Below, piece by piece: positions 1 through 7,882 of a stretch of 64,000 nt of DNA (the first letter of the stretch is position 1; every line of letters starts with the position of its first letter). Source of the DNA: Halorubrum rubrum (lineage in GTDB: Archaea > Halobacteriota > Halobacteria > Halobacteriales > Haloferacaceae); the NCBI RefSeq assembly GCF_024494685.1, contig NZ_JANHDM010000010.1:62001-126000 (forward strand). Reading direction: 5' to 3'. Made by a program: the position numbers and the translations under genes. A model generated the notes under the pieces. The model was not told the DNA's origin and ran no database searches. It worked only from the letters and a program-made list of their open reading frames with translations.

Positions 1-953
1 CCGCCGAGGGAGAGCCGGGCCTGCTCGTCCCGGCGCTGTACGGGACCCAGGTTCGCGAGGAGACGGGCGTCCCCGACGTGCGGACCTGGGCGGACGGGGA
101 CGACCCACGGGTCGCGATCCGGGAGCTCCTCGAGGCGCGCGGTCTCCGCGGAGGGCGGCTCCTCGTCGACGACACGATGTGGGCGCGGTTCACCCAGGAC
201 CTCCGGGCGGTCGCGCCGGACGCGGAGTGGGGGCTCGCGAGCGAGGCGCTCGCCGCCCTCCGGGTCCGCAAGGACGAGACGGAGCTCGCCGCGTTGCGGG
301 CGGCGGCCGCGGCCGCGGACGCGACCGTCGAGGACCTCCGGGAACTCGGAGCCGACGCGGTCGGGACGACCGAGCGCGACCTCGCCGGATGGATCGCCGA
401 CCGGCTGGCCGCCCACGGCGGCGAGGGGACCTCCTTCGAGACCATCGTGGGCGCGGGCGAGAACGGCGCGAAGCCGCACCACGGCCACGGCGACCGCGAG
501 ATCCGCGCCGGCGACCCGGTCGTCCTCGACTTCGGGACGCGGGTCGACGGCTACCCGTCGGACCAGACGCGAACGCTCGTGTTCGACGGCGATCCGCCGA
601 CGGAGTACGAGGCGGTCCACGAGGTCGTGAGAGAGGCGCAGGCGGCCGCGGTCGACGCCGTCGAGCCGGGCGCGACCGCGGCGGCGGTCGACCGGGCCGC
701 CCGAGACGCGATCGAGGGGGCGGGGTACGGCGACGCGTTCGTCCACCGGACCGGCCACGGGGTCGGGCTCGACGTCCACGAGGAGCCGTATATCGTGGCG
801 GGCAACGACCGGGAGTTGGAGCCGGGGATGGTCTTCTCCGTCGAGCCGGGGATCTACCTCGAGGGGCGGTTCGGCTGTCGGATCGAGGACCTCGTCGTCG
901 TCACGGACGACGGCGCGGAGCGGTTGAACGTGACCGACCGTGGGTGGCGGTGA
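1..953 (+). CDS. M24-family metallopeptidase (Xaa-Pro aminopeptidase/dipeptidase type), 5' truncated by window edge
   Basis: The reading frame is open from base 3 and runs to TGA at 951-953, so the true start lies upstream; the internal GTG at 78 is not convincing. About 316 residues are visible. The C-terminal half has the pita-bread fold metal ligands in order: two Asp in DFGTRVDGYPSDQ, His in TGHGVGLDVHEEP, Glu in FSVEPGIY and Glu in CRIEDLVVV. This is the five-ligand set of M24 peptidases, which cleave Xaa-Pro or N-terminal residues in the cytoplasm using two divalent metals. The N-terminal creatinase-like domain is only partly present. Substrate cannot be told from the sequence. Confidence 0.93.
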   Translation, partial: AEGEPGLLVPALYGTQVREETGVPDVRTWADGDDPRVAIRELLEARGLRGGRLLVDDTMWARFTQDLRAVAPDAEWGLASEALAALRVRKDETELAALRAAAAAADATVEDLRELGADAVGTTERDLAGWIADRLAAHGGEGTSFETIVGAGENGAKPHHGHGDREIRAGDPVVLDFGTRVDGYPSDQTRTLVFDGDPPTEYEAVHEVVREAQAAAVDAVEPGATAAAVDRAARDAIEGAGYGDAFVHRTGHGVGLDVHEEPYIVAGNDRELEPGMVFSVEPGIYLEGRFGCRIEDLVVVTDDGAERLNVTDRGWR

Positions 954-1038
954 GAAACGGGTGGGCGCGGCGAAAGCGGTCGTACCGAAGACGGTTCGTA
1001 CCGAAACCGTTACCACCGACCGAGCGGAACCGCGACGC

Positions 1039-1341
1039 ATGAGCGACACCGACGAGGAGGACACGGAGGCCGAAGAGGACGCCGAGCCCGCCGTCGAACT
1101 CGGCGACGGTCCCGACGTCGCGGGCGAGCCGATCGCCCGCGTCGCCTCCCGGCTCACGTGGCCCGCGACCCGAAGCGACGTGCGCGCCCAGGAGGGCGAC
1201 GCCACCGTCCGAACCCCCGAGGGGGCGGCGAGCCTGGACGAGGTCCTCGAGGAGTCGGCGGTCCCCCTCTACGAGAGCCGGGGCGAGTTCGTCGGGGCGG
1301 TCGAGGACGTGGTCGGGAGCGGCCCGGTCGCAACCGAGTGA
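1039..1341 (+). CDS. DUF5789-like small acidic haloarchaeal protein
   Basis: A 100-residue acidic protein starting MSDTDEEDTEAEE; the ATG at 1039 is preferred over an upstream in-frame start at 940 that would overlap the M24 gene. The core (VELGDGPDVAGEPIARVAS, then a RTPEG motif and a C-terminal GSGPVATE) resembles the haloarchaeal DUF5789 family as I remember it. No catalytic motif or membrane segment is seen. It follows the M24 gene on the same strand after 85 bp and precedes a DUF302 gene. Function unknown. Confidence 0.8.
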   Translation: MSDTDEEDTEAEEDAEPAVELGDGPDVAGEPIARVASRLTWPATRSDVRAQEGDATVRTPEGAASLDEVLEESAVPLYESRGEFVGAVEDVVGSGPVATE

Positions 1342-1422
1342 CCGCTCTCACGAAACGCCTCGCCGCGCCGAGATTGACCGACACGCAACACCCTTTTGTC
1401 CGTACCGGACGCACCGCTTCCC

Positions 1423-1869
1423 ATGACGCTCCCGTTCGATCCGGACGACCTGGACGGCGACGACTTCGGCGAGAAGCGTGCGACCCTCGAGATGGACCAC
1501 GAGGCCGCGATCGAGCGCGTCCGCGAGGTGTGTGCGGACGCGGGGTTCGGCTTCCCCGTCGAGTTCTCCGCCTCGGAGATGCTGAACGAGAAGGTCGACG
1601 CCGACCGCGACCCGTACTACGTCCTCGGCGCGTGTAACCCCGCCGTGGCCGACCGCGCGCTCGACGCCACCGACGGCCGGATCGGCTCGCTGTTCCCGTG
1701 TAACATGGTCATCGAGCAGGTCGAACCGGGCACGCAGGTCGTCCATCACGTCTCGATCATGAAGATCGCGCGGCTGCTCGGCCTCCCGAGCGATGACGCG
1801 GAGATGGACGCGATAATCGAGGACACCGGCGAGATGGTCGGCGAGGTCTTCGAGCGGCTCGAGGAGTAA
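1423..1869 (+). CDS. DUF302 domain protein
   Basis: A 148-residue protein starting MTLPFDPDDLDGDD at ATG 1423. An in-frame GTG at 1396 would add nine residues but lies in the promoter-like stretch containing CCCTTTTGTC at 1391-1400. Residues 25-130 fit the DUF302 fold: an amphipathic helix (EAAIERVREVCADAGF), then YYVLGACNPAVADRAL and FPCNMVIEQVEPGTQVV. The two Cys in these motifs are typical of the family. DUF302 proteins are often near redox or metal genes but their role is not established. Cytoplasmic, no signal. Confidence 0.85.
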   Translation: MTLPFDPDDLDGDDFGEKRATLEMDHEAAIERVREVCADAGFGFPVEFSASEMLNEKVDADRDPYYVLGACNPAVADRALDATDGRIGSLFPCNMVIEQVEPGTQVVHHVSIMKIARLLGLPSDDAEMDAIIEDTGEMVGEVFERLEE

Positions 1870-1882
1870 CCGACCCCGAGAC

Positions 1883-2095
1883 TCACTCCTCGTCGTCGAG
1901 GCGGTCGCGGAGCCGTTCGACCTCCGCCTCCAGCTCCGCGATCCGTTCGTCGCGGTCCGAGCGGCCGCGGAACAGCAGAACCGCCGCAGCCGCGACGGCC
2001 ACGACGGGAACGCCCAGAAGCAGCAACACCAGCAGAATGATCAGGAGCTCCGGGCCGCCAGGGACGCCGAACTGCGCGAGGAGGGCTGTGAGCAT
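1883..2095 (-). CDS. Small single-span membrane protein with coiled-coil tail
   Basis: A 70-residue protein on the minus strand starting MLTALLAQFGVPGG; nine extra upstream residues are possible from an ATG at 2122. Residues 13-42 form one hydrophobic segment (PELLIILLVLLLLGVPVV) followed by FRGRSDR and a charged heptad-like helix to the end. The layout of glycine/proline, one membrane helix and an amphipathic charged helix recalls TatA, and such haloarchaeal proteins are sometimes named TatA-like. It lacks the usual TatA FG motif after the hydrophobic segment, so I would not assign Tat function. Confidence 0.75.
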   Translation of the reverse strand: MLTALLAQFGVPGGPELLIILLVLLLLGVPVVAVAAAAVLLFRGRSDRDERIAELEAEVERLRDRLDDEE

Positions 2096-2178
2096 GTCGA
2101 CATCCTCGCCCGGACGGAGCAAAAACCCTCGGGACGGCGTTCGGTCGCCCGTCCGGGGTCGTCATCCGTTTCGGGCCG

Positions 2179-3477
2179 TCAGCCGTCGCGACCGGCGAAG
2201 TCGGCGAGGTTCGCCTGGAGCCCCGCCGCCATCGTCGACTTCCGGCGGAGGCGGCCGAGCGAGATCGGGAGGTGGTCGGCGACGCCCCGGACCGCCTCGC
2301 CGAACGTCTCGGCGGTCCCGCGTTCGCCCTCGAAGGCGTTCCGGACGGCCTCGCGCACCTGCCAGACGCCGACGGGGCCCCAGTAGTCGTCGGAGACGTG
2401 CCGGCAGACGAGGACCTTCGCCTGTCGCCCGCGCTCGTTGAGGTGTTCTAAGACGCCGAGGCGGGCGGCGTAGTACGCGCCCGCGGTCTCCTCGACGTAG
2501 CCCGTCCGCCCCTCGCGGCCCTCGCTCGCGGCCGCGAGGTAGATCCCGGCGTCGGGGTCGGGGTTCCAGATCGAGCCGGGGGCTTTCAGCTCGACGAGCT
2601 CGTACTCCCAGTTGCCGGGGACGAGGACGACCCAGAAGGCGTTGCCGAGGTACTCGTTGCGGTGGACCTCGATCCGGTCGATCGAGGGAGCGTCGCGGAT
2701 CGACCCGCGGAGGAACTTCCCGACCGTGTCGTCGACGGCGGTGATCGACCAGCGCGTCGGCACGAGCCGGCGGTTCCGCCCGCGCCCGAGCGCGCCCGCG
2801 GAGAGGATCGTGTTGATCTCGTACACGTCGAACCCGCGGCGGTAGAGGTACGTCATCGCGCCCTCCGCGCGCCAGTCGTCGTCCTCCAGCGTCTTCTTCA
2901 CCGGCCGCGGGACGTGCGGGTTCTCGTCGAGCGCCGCCTCCCGCGCCGCCGCCCGCGGGCCGGTGGGCGTCTTCACGTCCTCGAGACCCACCTCGAAGTC
3001 GAGGTCGGGGGTGCCGTCGAGGCCGATCTCGACGTCGACCGGGCGGTCCGCGATCGCGACCTCGCGTTGGACGCCGAGCCAGCCGTCCCACGCGTCGTGG
3101 ACGGTGTCGTTCCCACCCGTTCCCGCGTCGGTCACGTCGACGCCGCGGTTGGCGTTGAGCAGGCTGGTCCGACGCTCGAAGACGTCCGCGATCGAGACGC
3201 CCTCGTCGTACCACGCGCCGGAGGTCCGGAAGCTGTCGGCACGCTCCTCGCGGCCGACCGGCGAGAGCAGCCCGGTCGAGACGTTGGGGTAGTCGGAGCG
3301 GCCGACGAAGATCGACGGGGAGACGCTGCCGACGACGGCGTCGTCGGACACCTCCGCGTCGAACCGCCGCTCGAAGGAGTCGAGGTGGTCGATGATCCCG
3401 TAGTCCTTCTCGCGGGCGAGCCGCCGGCGCTCGGCGCGCTCGTTCGCCTCGAACTCGAGGTACTCGTCGAGCCGCAT
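2179..3477 (-). CDS. nreA: DNA repair protein NreA (Nre family) with C-terminal PCNA-binding motif
   Basis: A 432-residue protein of the archaeal Nre family, recognised from the N-terminal run of short conserved motifs (SPSIFVGRSDYPNVSTG, then GAWYDEG and the LLNAN stretch) and the central KFLRGSIRDA and LVPGNWEYE blocks. Nre proteins act in DNA-damage repair through PCNA. The extreme C-terminus has Q421-A-N-L-A-D-F427, matching the QxxLxxF PIP-box core placed as in known Nre proteins. Start ATG at 3475-3477; the DNA immediately upstream is repeat copy 1, so its promoter borders that repeat. Confidence 0.9.
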   Translation of the reverse strand: MRLDEYLEFEANERAERRRLAREKDYGIIDHLDSFERRFDAEVSDDAVVGSVSPSIFVGRSDYPNVSTGLLSPVGREERADSFRTSGAWYDEGVSIADVFERRTSLLNANRGVDVTDAGTGGNDTVHDAWDGWLGVQREVAIADRPVDVEIGLDGTPDLDFEVGLEDVKTPTGPRAAAREAALDENPHVPRPVKKTLEDDDWRAEGAMTYLYRRGFDVYEINTILSAGALGRGRNRRLVPTRWSITAVDDTVGKFLRGSIRDAPSIDRIEVHRNEYLGNAFWVVLVPGNWEYELVELKAPGSIWNPDPDAGIYLAAASEGREGRTGYVEETAGAYYAARLGVLEHLNERGRQAKVLVCRHVSDDYWGPVGVWQVREAVRNAFEGERGTAETFGEAVRGVADHLPISLGRLRRKSTMAAGLQANLADFAGRDG

Positions 3478-3496
3478 TCGTCCGCCGTTGGGCGCG

Positions 3497-3808
3497 GGCG
3501 GGCTTCAACGTTGCTTCGCTCACGCTCACTGAGTCACGATTCGCGAGGATCCGCAGTCGGCGCGCCTGCGAGCGCCCGGCAGGGCGCGAGCAGACCGCGA
3601 GGGAGCCCGCGGCCGCCGGCGGCGGCCGCGGCGAGGCTGGGGAGGCGTGAGGTGCGGGGCTGTGCGGGACTGGGGCTTTGGCGGCGTTCATCGCGGAAGC
3701 AACGATCGATAGCCGATCGGCTGGGGCTTTGGAGACGGTCACCGCGCCGACAACGACCGAAAACCGATCGACCGGGGAGTGGAAAGTTCTCACCGCATCG
3801 ACAACGAC
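3497..3808 (+). repeat. Structured intergenic repeat, copy 1 (shorter, diverged; with tandem 51-bp units)
   Basis: Non-coding stretch between nreA and tfb. It shares ordered blocks with the copies near 45.5 and 58.3 kb: GGCGCGCCTGCGAGCG, CGCGAGGGAG, GGGGAGGCGTGAGGTGCGG and GACTGGGGCTTTGG. Hairpin 1 is GCGCCC/GGGCGC (3572-3587). Hairpin 2 has 11-bp arms at 3607-3617 and 3621-3631. The 3' part is about 2.9 tandem units of 51 bp, starting at 3670, 3721 and 3772 (CTGGGGCTTTGG in the first two). The last unit ends at the tfb stop codon. Any protein reading of this DNA is spurious. Confidence 0.75.
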
Positions 3809-4810
3809 CTACGCGTGGATCCCCATCGCTTCGATCTGCTCCTGATAGCGGTTTCGGATGGTGACCTCGGTGACCTGGGCGACGTCGGCGACCTCGCGCT
3901 GGGTCTTCTTCTCGTTACACAGAAGCGAGGCGGCGTAGATGGCGGCGGCGGCGTAGCCGGTCGGCGATTTCCCCGAGAGCAGCCCCTGCTCGGCGGTGGT
4001 CTCGATGATCTCGTTGGCCTTCGACTGGACCTCCTCGCTGAGCCCCAGCTCCGAGGAGAAGCGCGGGACGTACTTCTGGGGATCGACGGGGCGCATCTCC
4101 AACCCGAGCTCCTGAGAGATGTAGCGGTAGGTCCGGCCGATCTCCTTGCGGTCGACCCGCGAGACGTCGGAGATCTCCTCGAGCGAGCGAGGGATCCCCT
4201 CCTTGCGGCAGGCGGCGTAGAGCGCGGCGGTGGAGACGCCCTCGATCGACCGCCCGCGGATGAGGTCCTCGTTGAGCGCGCGGCGGTAGATGACGGAGGC
4301 CACCTCGCGCACCGATCGGGGCACGCCGAGCGCCGAGGCCATGCGGTCGATCTCCGAGAGCGCGAACTGGAGGTTCCGCTCGCCCGCGTCCTTCGTCCGG
4401 ATCCGCTCTTGCCACTTCCGTAGCCGATGCATCTGCGAGCGCTTCTTCGAGGAGATGGAGCGCCCGTACGCGTCCTTGTCCTTCCAGTCGATCGTCGTCG
4501 TCAATCCCTTGTCGTGCATCGTCTTCGTCGTCGGCGCGCCGACGCGGGACTTCGACTGCCGCTCGGAGTGGTTGAACGCCCGCCACTCCGGACCGGGGTC
4601 GATCTGCTCCTCCTCGATGATGATCCCGGTCTCCTCGTGTATCAGTTCGCCGTCGGCCGTCCGGGTCAGCTCCGCCGGGTCGAGGTCGTCGGGGTCCAGC
4701 TCGGCGGGATCCACCTCCTCGACGTCCACCTCGTCGGTCTCGGATCCCTCCGCGCCCTCGTCCCGCACGCGCTGCCGGTCGTGATCCCGTTGCCGGGTGG
4801 GCCGTGTCAT
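3809..4810 (-). CDS. tfbG: Transcription initiation factor IIB (TFB), TfbG-like, lacking zinc-ribbon cysteines
   Basis: A 333-residue TFB that recruits RNA polymerase to TBP-TATA complexes. Residues 1-60 are acidic, followed by [20 protein letters not shown], which corresponds to the end of the zinc ribbon. The B-finger/linker and two cyclin repeats follow (first about 125-215, second about 220-320, with [13 protein letters not shown] and the HTH region [17 protein letters not shown]). The four N-terminal zinc Cys are absent: the only Cys residues are in the cyclin repeats. Its place next to rnhA suggests orthology with Halobacterium tfbG (from memory). Start ATG 4810, with a TATA-like TTTTAAG about 33 bp upstream. 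Confidence 0.92.
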   Translation of the reverse strand: MTRPTRQRDHDRQRVRDEGAEGSETDEVDVEEVDPAELDPDDLDPAELTRTADGELIHEETGIIIEEEQIDPGPEWRAFNHSERQSKSRVGAPTTKTMHDKGLTTTIDWKDKDAYGRSISSKKRSQMHRLRKWQERIRTKDAGERNLQFALSEIDRMASALGVPRSVREVASVIYRRALNEDLIRGRSIEGVSTAALYAACRKEGIPRSLEEISDVSRVDRKEIGRTYRYISQELGLEMRPVDPQKYVPRFSSELGLSEEVQSKANEIIETTAEQGLLSGKSPTGYAAAAIYAASLLCNEKKTQREVADVAQVTEVTIRNRYQEQIEAMGIHA

Positions 4811-4838
4811 CGCATTTATATACTACGCCGACCGACTG

Positions 4839-4852
4839 ACTTAAAAGTTCGT
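4839..4852 (-). promoter_or_regulatory. Probable TATA box of tfb
   Basis: Read on the minus strand this is GAACTTTTAAGTC, about 30-40 bp before the tfb ATG at 4810. A second AT-rich run, TATATAAATG, lies between it and the ATG, around the expected transcription start. Placement fits a short or absent leader. The rest of the 4811-5012 gap, upstream of rnhA, holds only short imperfect repeats around CCATCGTGGC. Confidence 0.45.
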
Positions 4853-5012
4853 GAGCGATCGGATCCGGGGGACGGCGCGGCGATGACGTGACGGCGCCAC
4901 GGCGACGCCATCGTGGCCACACGAGACGGCATCGTGGCGGTGCGGCGACGGCACGCCGCCGGGGACCCGTGGACGGACAACGCTTTGGGCCGCCGGCACC
5001 GACCCCCGAGGA

Positions 5013-5609
5013 ATGCCGACGATCGAGTGTGACCCGGCCGACGCGCGGGCCCGCCTGGAGGACGCCGGCGTCCGGGTCGCGGACGGGAACACCGCCCACG
5101 AGCGGTGGCGCGCGGAGCGGGACGGAGCGGTCGCCGTCGCCTACGACGACAAGGTGGTCGTCCAGGGGAACGACCCTGCTCGATTGACGAACCTCCTCTC
5201 GGCGGGCGGCGGGCGCGCGCACGTCTACTTCGACGGCGCGTCCAGGGGGAATCCCGGTCCCGGCGCGGTCGGCTGGTGTCTCGTCACTGCCGACGGCGTC
5301 GTCGCCGAGGGGAGCGAGCGGATCGGTCGCGTCACCAACAACCAGGCGGAGTACGCCGCGCTGATCCGCGCGCTGGAGGCGGCCGACGAGTATGGCTTCG
5401 ACGAGATCGACGTCCGGGGCGACTCCGAGCTGATCGTGAGACAGGTTCGCGGCGAGTGGAACGCGAACGATCCGGAACTGCGCGAGCGGCGGGTCCGGGC
5501 CCGCGAGCTGTTGGACCGGTTCGATCGGTGGTCGCTCGCGCACGTTCCGCGGGAGATAAACGCGCGCGCCGACGATCTGGCGAACGAGGCACTCGATGAC
5601 GCGAACTGA
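5013..5609 (+). CDS. rnhA: Ribonuclease HI, archaeal type
   Basis: A 198-residue protein that hydrolyses the RNA strand of RNA-DNA hybrids. Residues 1-65 are an N-terminal extension typical of the halobacterial enzyme; the RNase H fold starts at about 68. Catalytic acids are D74 (VYFDGASRGNPGPG), E113 (TNNQAEYAAL), D137 (VRGDSELIV) and D187 (ARADDLANEAL). The basic protrusion of the E. coli enzyme is absent. The start ATG at 5013 is the first good one and the next gene begins inside its 3' end, so the two are co-transcribed. Confidence 0.95.
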   Translation: MPTIECDPADARARLEDAGVRVADGNTAHERWRAERDGAVAVAYDDKVVVQGNDPARLTNLLSAGGGRAHVYFDGASRGNPGPGAVGWCLVTADGVVAEGSERIGRVTNNQAEYAALIRALEAADEYGFDEIDVRGDSELIVRQVRGEWNANDPELRERRVRARELLDRFDRWSLAHVPREINARADDLANEALDDAN

Positions 5610-6279
5610 CGACGAGCCACCGGAGTGGGCGAGAGAACGGGCGCGGGAGCTGATGGCGGCCGAAGACGACGCGGACGGAGCCGATCCGGACGACGACCGG
5701 ACCGACCGGGACGACGGAGCAGAACGGGTTCCGGACGTCCCGGCGGAGGTCGTCGAGGAGGCCGAACGCCTCACGCGGCTCGCGCGGGAGGCGATCGACC
5801 CCGCGGCCGCGGAGGGGTACCGCGACCGTCGGGACGAGCTGGTGACCGAGCACGAGTACACCCCGCGGCTCCGCGAGGAGGACGACACGCTCGTGTTGTA
5901 CCCCGAGGAGTGGATGGAGTCGGGGACGGTCCGATTGGATCGGATCGAGGACACCGACCGGGCGGTGGAGGTGTCGCTCTCGGGTCCCGGCGACGCGGAT
6001 CGCTACCGCGAGGTCGCCGCCTACAACGACGCGGTCGTCGAGGCCGTCGCCGAGCGAGCGAACGACGTCCACGCCGAGACCGCCGAGTCGTTCGCGGCGT
6101 TCATGAGCAACCACTACGTGCGCGGGGTCGACGACGCGACCCCGGAGATGCGCGCGGAGTTCCGCGAGGAGTTCTTCCCGCGGAACGGCTGGCCGACCGA
6201 CGAACAGCGGGCGGCTCTCGAGGAGTCACTCGAGACCATCGACCGCGTCGCCGCCGAACTCGACGAGCCGGAACGGTAG
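5596..6279 (+). CDS. rnhA operon protein (uncharacterised haloarchaeal protein)
   Basis: A 227-residue acidic protein whose ATG at 5596 overlaps the end of rnhA by 14 bp, implying translational coupling. Residues 5-50 are low-complexity Asp/Glu. The rest contains conserved-looking blocks: REAIDPAAAEGYRDRRDEL, LVLYPEEWMESGTV and FMSNHYVRGVDDAT. I recall such proteins being named only for their position in the rnhA operon. No signal peptide, membrane segment or known catalytic motif is seen. A link to R-loop or RNA-primer processing is inferred only from the gene order. Confidence 0.85.
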   Translation: MTRTDDEPPEWARERARELMAAEDDADGADPDDDRTDRDDGAERVPDVPAEVVEEAERLTRLAREAIDPAAAEGYRDRRDELVTEHEYTPRLREEDDTLVLYPEEWMESGTVRLDRIEDTDRAVEVSLSGPGDADRYREVAAYNDAVVEAVAERANDVHAETAESFAAFMSNHYVRGVDDATPEMRAEFREEFFPRNGWPTDEQRAALEESLETIDRVAAELDEPER

Positions 6280-6362
6280 CGGCGTCGCGCTCGGCGCATG
6301 AGCCGCGCGACCGAGGCCGCGGCTCGCCGGATCGAATCAGTTCGACCTCTCGGGGAGGGGGC

Positions 6363-6716
6363 CTACTCCTCGATGAGCGCCCGTACCTCTGCCGCGCGGG
6401 CCTCGTCGGTGACGAAGCGGTCGAGAACCCACTCGAGCTGACCAAGAACGACGTCGTGCCCGGCGTCGGTGAGCGCGTACTGGTTCGTGCGCTTGTCGAG
6501 CTCGCTCTTCTCGATGAAGCCGTCCTCGACGAGATCGTCGAGGTTCGGGTAGAGCCGACCGTGGTTCACTTCCGAACCGTAGTACGCCTCGAGCTCACGT
6601 TTGACGGCGAGCCCGTACATCGGCTCCTCGGCGAGGATCGTCAGGATGTTCTGTTGGAACGCGGTCAGGTCGTGTGCGGTCGTCGATGCTCCAGAAACCG
6701 ATCGTGCCTCTGACAT
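6363..6716 (-). CDS. rosR: PadR-family winged-helix regulator, RosR-like
   Basis: A 117-residue PadR-type DNA-binding protein. The winged helix spans about residues 17-90: LTAFQQNILTILAEEP, then YGLAVKRELEAYYG, the recognition-helix region NHGRLYPNLDDLVEDG and the wing KSELDKRTNQYALT. Its place between the rnhA operon and ppa matches Halobacterium RosR, a reactive-oxygen-response regulator (position from memory). The start ATG at 6716 has a TATA box embedded in an inverted repeat about 11-33 bp upstream, which suggests autoregulation. Orthology rests on synteny and general similarity, not on an alignment. Confidence 0.85.
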   Translation of the reverse strand: MSEARSVSGASTTAHDLTAFQQNILTILAEEPMYGLAVKRELEAYYGSEVNHGRLYPNLDDLVEDGFIEKSELDKRTNQYALTDAGHDVVLGQLEWVLDRFVTDEARAAEVRALIEE

Positions 6717-6726
6717 GCCGGATAGG

Positions 6727-6749
6727 AAGGTTCCCTAACTTATAACCTT
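6727..6749 (-). promoter_or_regulatory. Inverted repeat spanning the TATA box of the RosR-like gene (operator candidate)
   Basis: AAGGTT at 6727-6732 and AACCTT at 6744-6749 form a perfect 6-bp inverted repeat with an 11-bp spacer; adding two outer bases gives 7 of 8 matches. On the minus strand the spacer and inner arm contain the TATA-like TTATAAGTTAG of the PadR gene, so a dimer bound here would block TBP/TFB. The layout fits autorepression, but the true binding sequence of this protein is unknown. Confidence 0.5.
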
Positions 6750-7181
6750 TCTCAACGTTCATCGGATTTAGGACCTCTCAACGGCATCGATCCCGACGAA
6801 CGGGCGTTTCGGGCGATCGATCCGACATTTCTGGGCGATGACCCGATGAGGAGCGAGAAACGATCCGTCGGGCTCAGCGGCGTATACATCTACTGTAGAC
6901 AACGAAACCGGTTATACGGTGACGGATCCACGATCGACGATCGTCCCGGACGGGTCCGGATCGGCCCTGATCGCCCCGAGTCATCCTGAGAGAATATCTG
7001 ACGCCTCCCGAGCGAATATGACTGGCGTCCCAGGTCGGTTCCCTCGGTACACCCGTGGACGGGAACGCCGGCTTCGCTGACGCGGTCGGTACTCGTCCGG
7101 TGACGCTCATCGAGGCGGACGTGTGGTCGGCTTGGACCGTCCCGAAAGGATTTTCCACGCGTTCGTCGCAGTGTTCGACAC
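6750..7181. other. Long divergent intergenic region between the RosR-like gene and ppa
   Basis: About 430 bp with no convincing gene. It includes a short perfect palindrome TCTACTGTAGA at 6889-6899, with TATA-like GTATAC just before it and GGTTATACGG shortly after it. Near the 3' end, AAAGGATTTTCC at about 7145-7156 sits 26-37 bp before the ppa ATG and may be its TATA region. Open frames on the minus strand here have no conserved features. An unannotated small RNA or a second promoter is possible but not shown. Confidence 0.4.
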
Positions 7182-7718
7182 ATGGTAAACCTCTGGGAGG
7201 ACCTCGAGACGGGACCGGACGCCCCCGACGAGATCTACGCGATCGTGGAGTGCCTCAAGGGCGAGCGCAACAAGTACGAGTACGACAAGGACGTTCCGGG
7301 CGTCGTCTTGGATCGGGTGCTCCACTCGAACGTCCACTACCCGTACGACTACGGCTTCATCCCGCAGTCGTACTACGACGACGAGGACCCCTTCGACGTG
7401 ATGGTGCTCGTCGAGGACCAAACGTTCCCCGGCTGCGTGATCGAGGCCCGTCCCGTCGCGTTGATGAAGATGGACGACGACGGCGAGCAGGACGACAAGG
7501 TGATCGCGGTGCCGACCAAGGACCCGAGATTCGACCACGTTCAGGACCTCGAGGACATCCCTCAACAGATCCGCGACGAGATAGACGAGTTCTTCTCGAC
7601 GTACAAGAACCTGGAGGAAGGAAAGGAGGTCGAGACGCTGGGGTGGGAGGACAGCTCGGCGGCGAAAGACGCCATCGAGCACGCTCAAGACCTCTACGAC
7701 GAGGAGTTTGCGGCCTGA
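7182..7718 (+). CDS. ppa: Inorganic pyrophosphatase (family I)
   Basis: A 178-residue soluble family I pyrophosphatase, which hydrolyses pyrophosphate from biosynthetic reactions in the cytoplasm with Mg2+. Signature motifs are in order: ERNKYEYDKD near residue 28, HYPYDYGFIPQSYYDDEDPFDVMVL (positions 52-76, holding the metal-binding Asp cluster), and DKVIAVPTKDPRF near 107. Length is normal for prokaryotic enzymes. The many acidic surface residues are as expected for a haloarchaeon. Start ATG 7182 directly precedes MVNLWEDLETGPDAP, the usual N-terminus. Confidence 0.97.
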   Translation: MVNLWEDLETGPDAPDEIYAIVECLKGERNKYEYDKDVPGVVLDRVLHSNVHYPYDYGFIPQSYYDDEDPFDVMVLVEDQTFPGCVIEARPVALMKMDDDGEQDDKVIAVPTKDPRFDHVQDLEDIPQQIRDEIDEFFSTYKNLEEGKEVETLGWEDSSAAKDAIEHAQDLYDEEFAA

Positions 7719-7882
7719 CGGCTCGAGATCCGAATCTCGGGGACGGAGCGTCCGGAACGGGCCCTGGACGCCGACCCGAACCCCGACGGCGTGATAACCG
7801 GTGGGTATGGTGCCCCGCTCTCCGATGTGTTATGCGCATGGGTAATTTTTAGGGAAACGAGCCGGTAGTATCGGGTAGAACC

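Noticed and set aside
1883-2095. TatA subunit
   Set aside because: One membrane helix and a charged tail fit loosely, but the FG hinge after the hydrophobic part is missing and there are no tat genes nearby.
3497-3816. Long frames through repeat copy 1 giving a GLWRRSP-type repeat
   Set aside because: The protein repeat is only the translation of 51-bp tandem DNA units; no start or family supports it.
6874-7158. 94-residue minus-strand frame between the RosR-like gene and ppa
   Set aside because: No conserved motif, covers the probable ppa promoter, and its codon use does not look like its neighbours.
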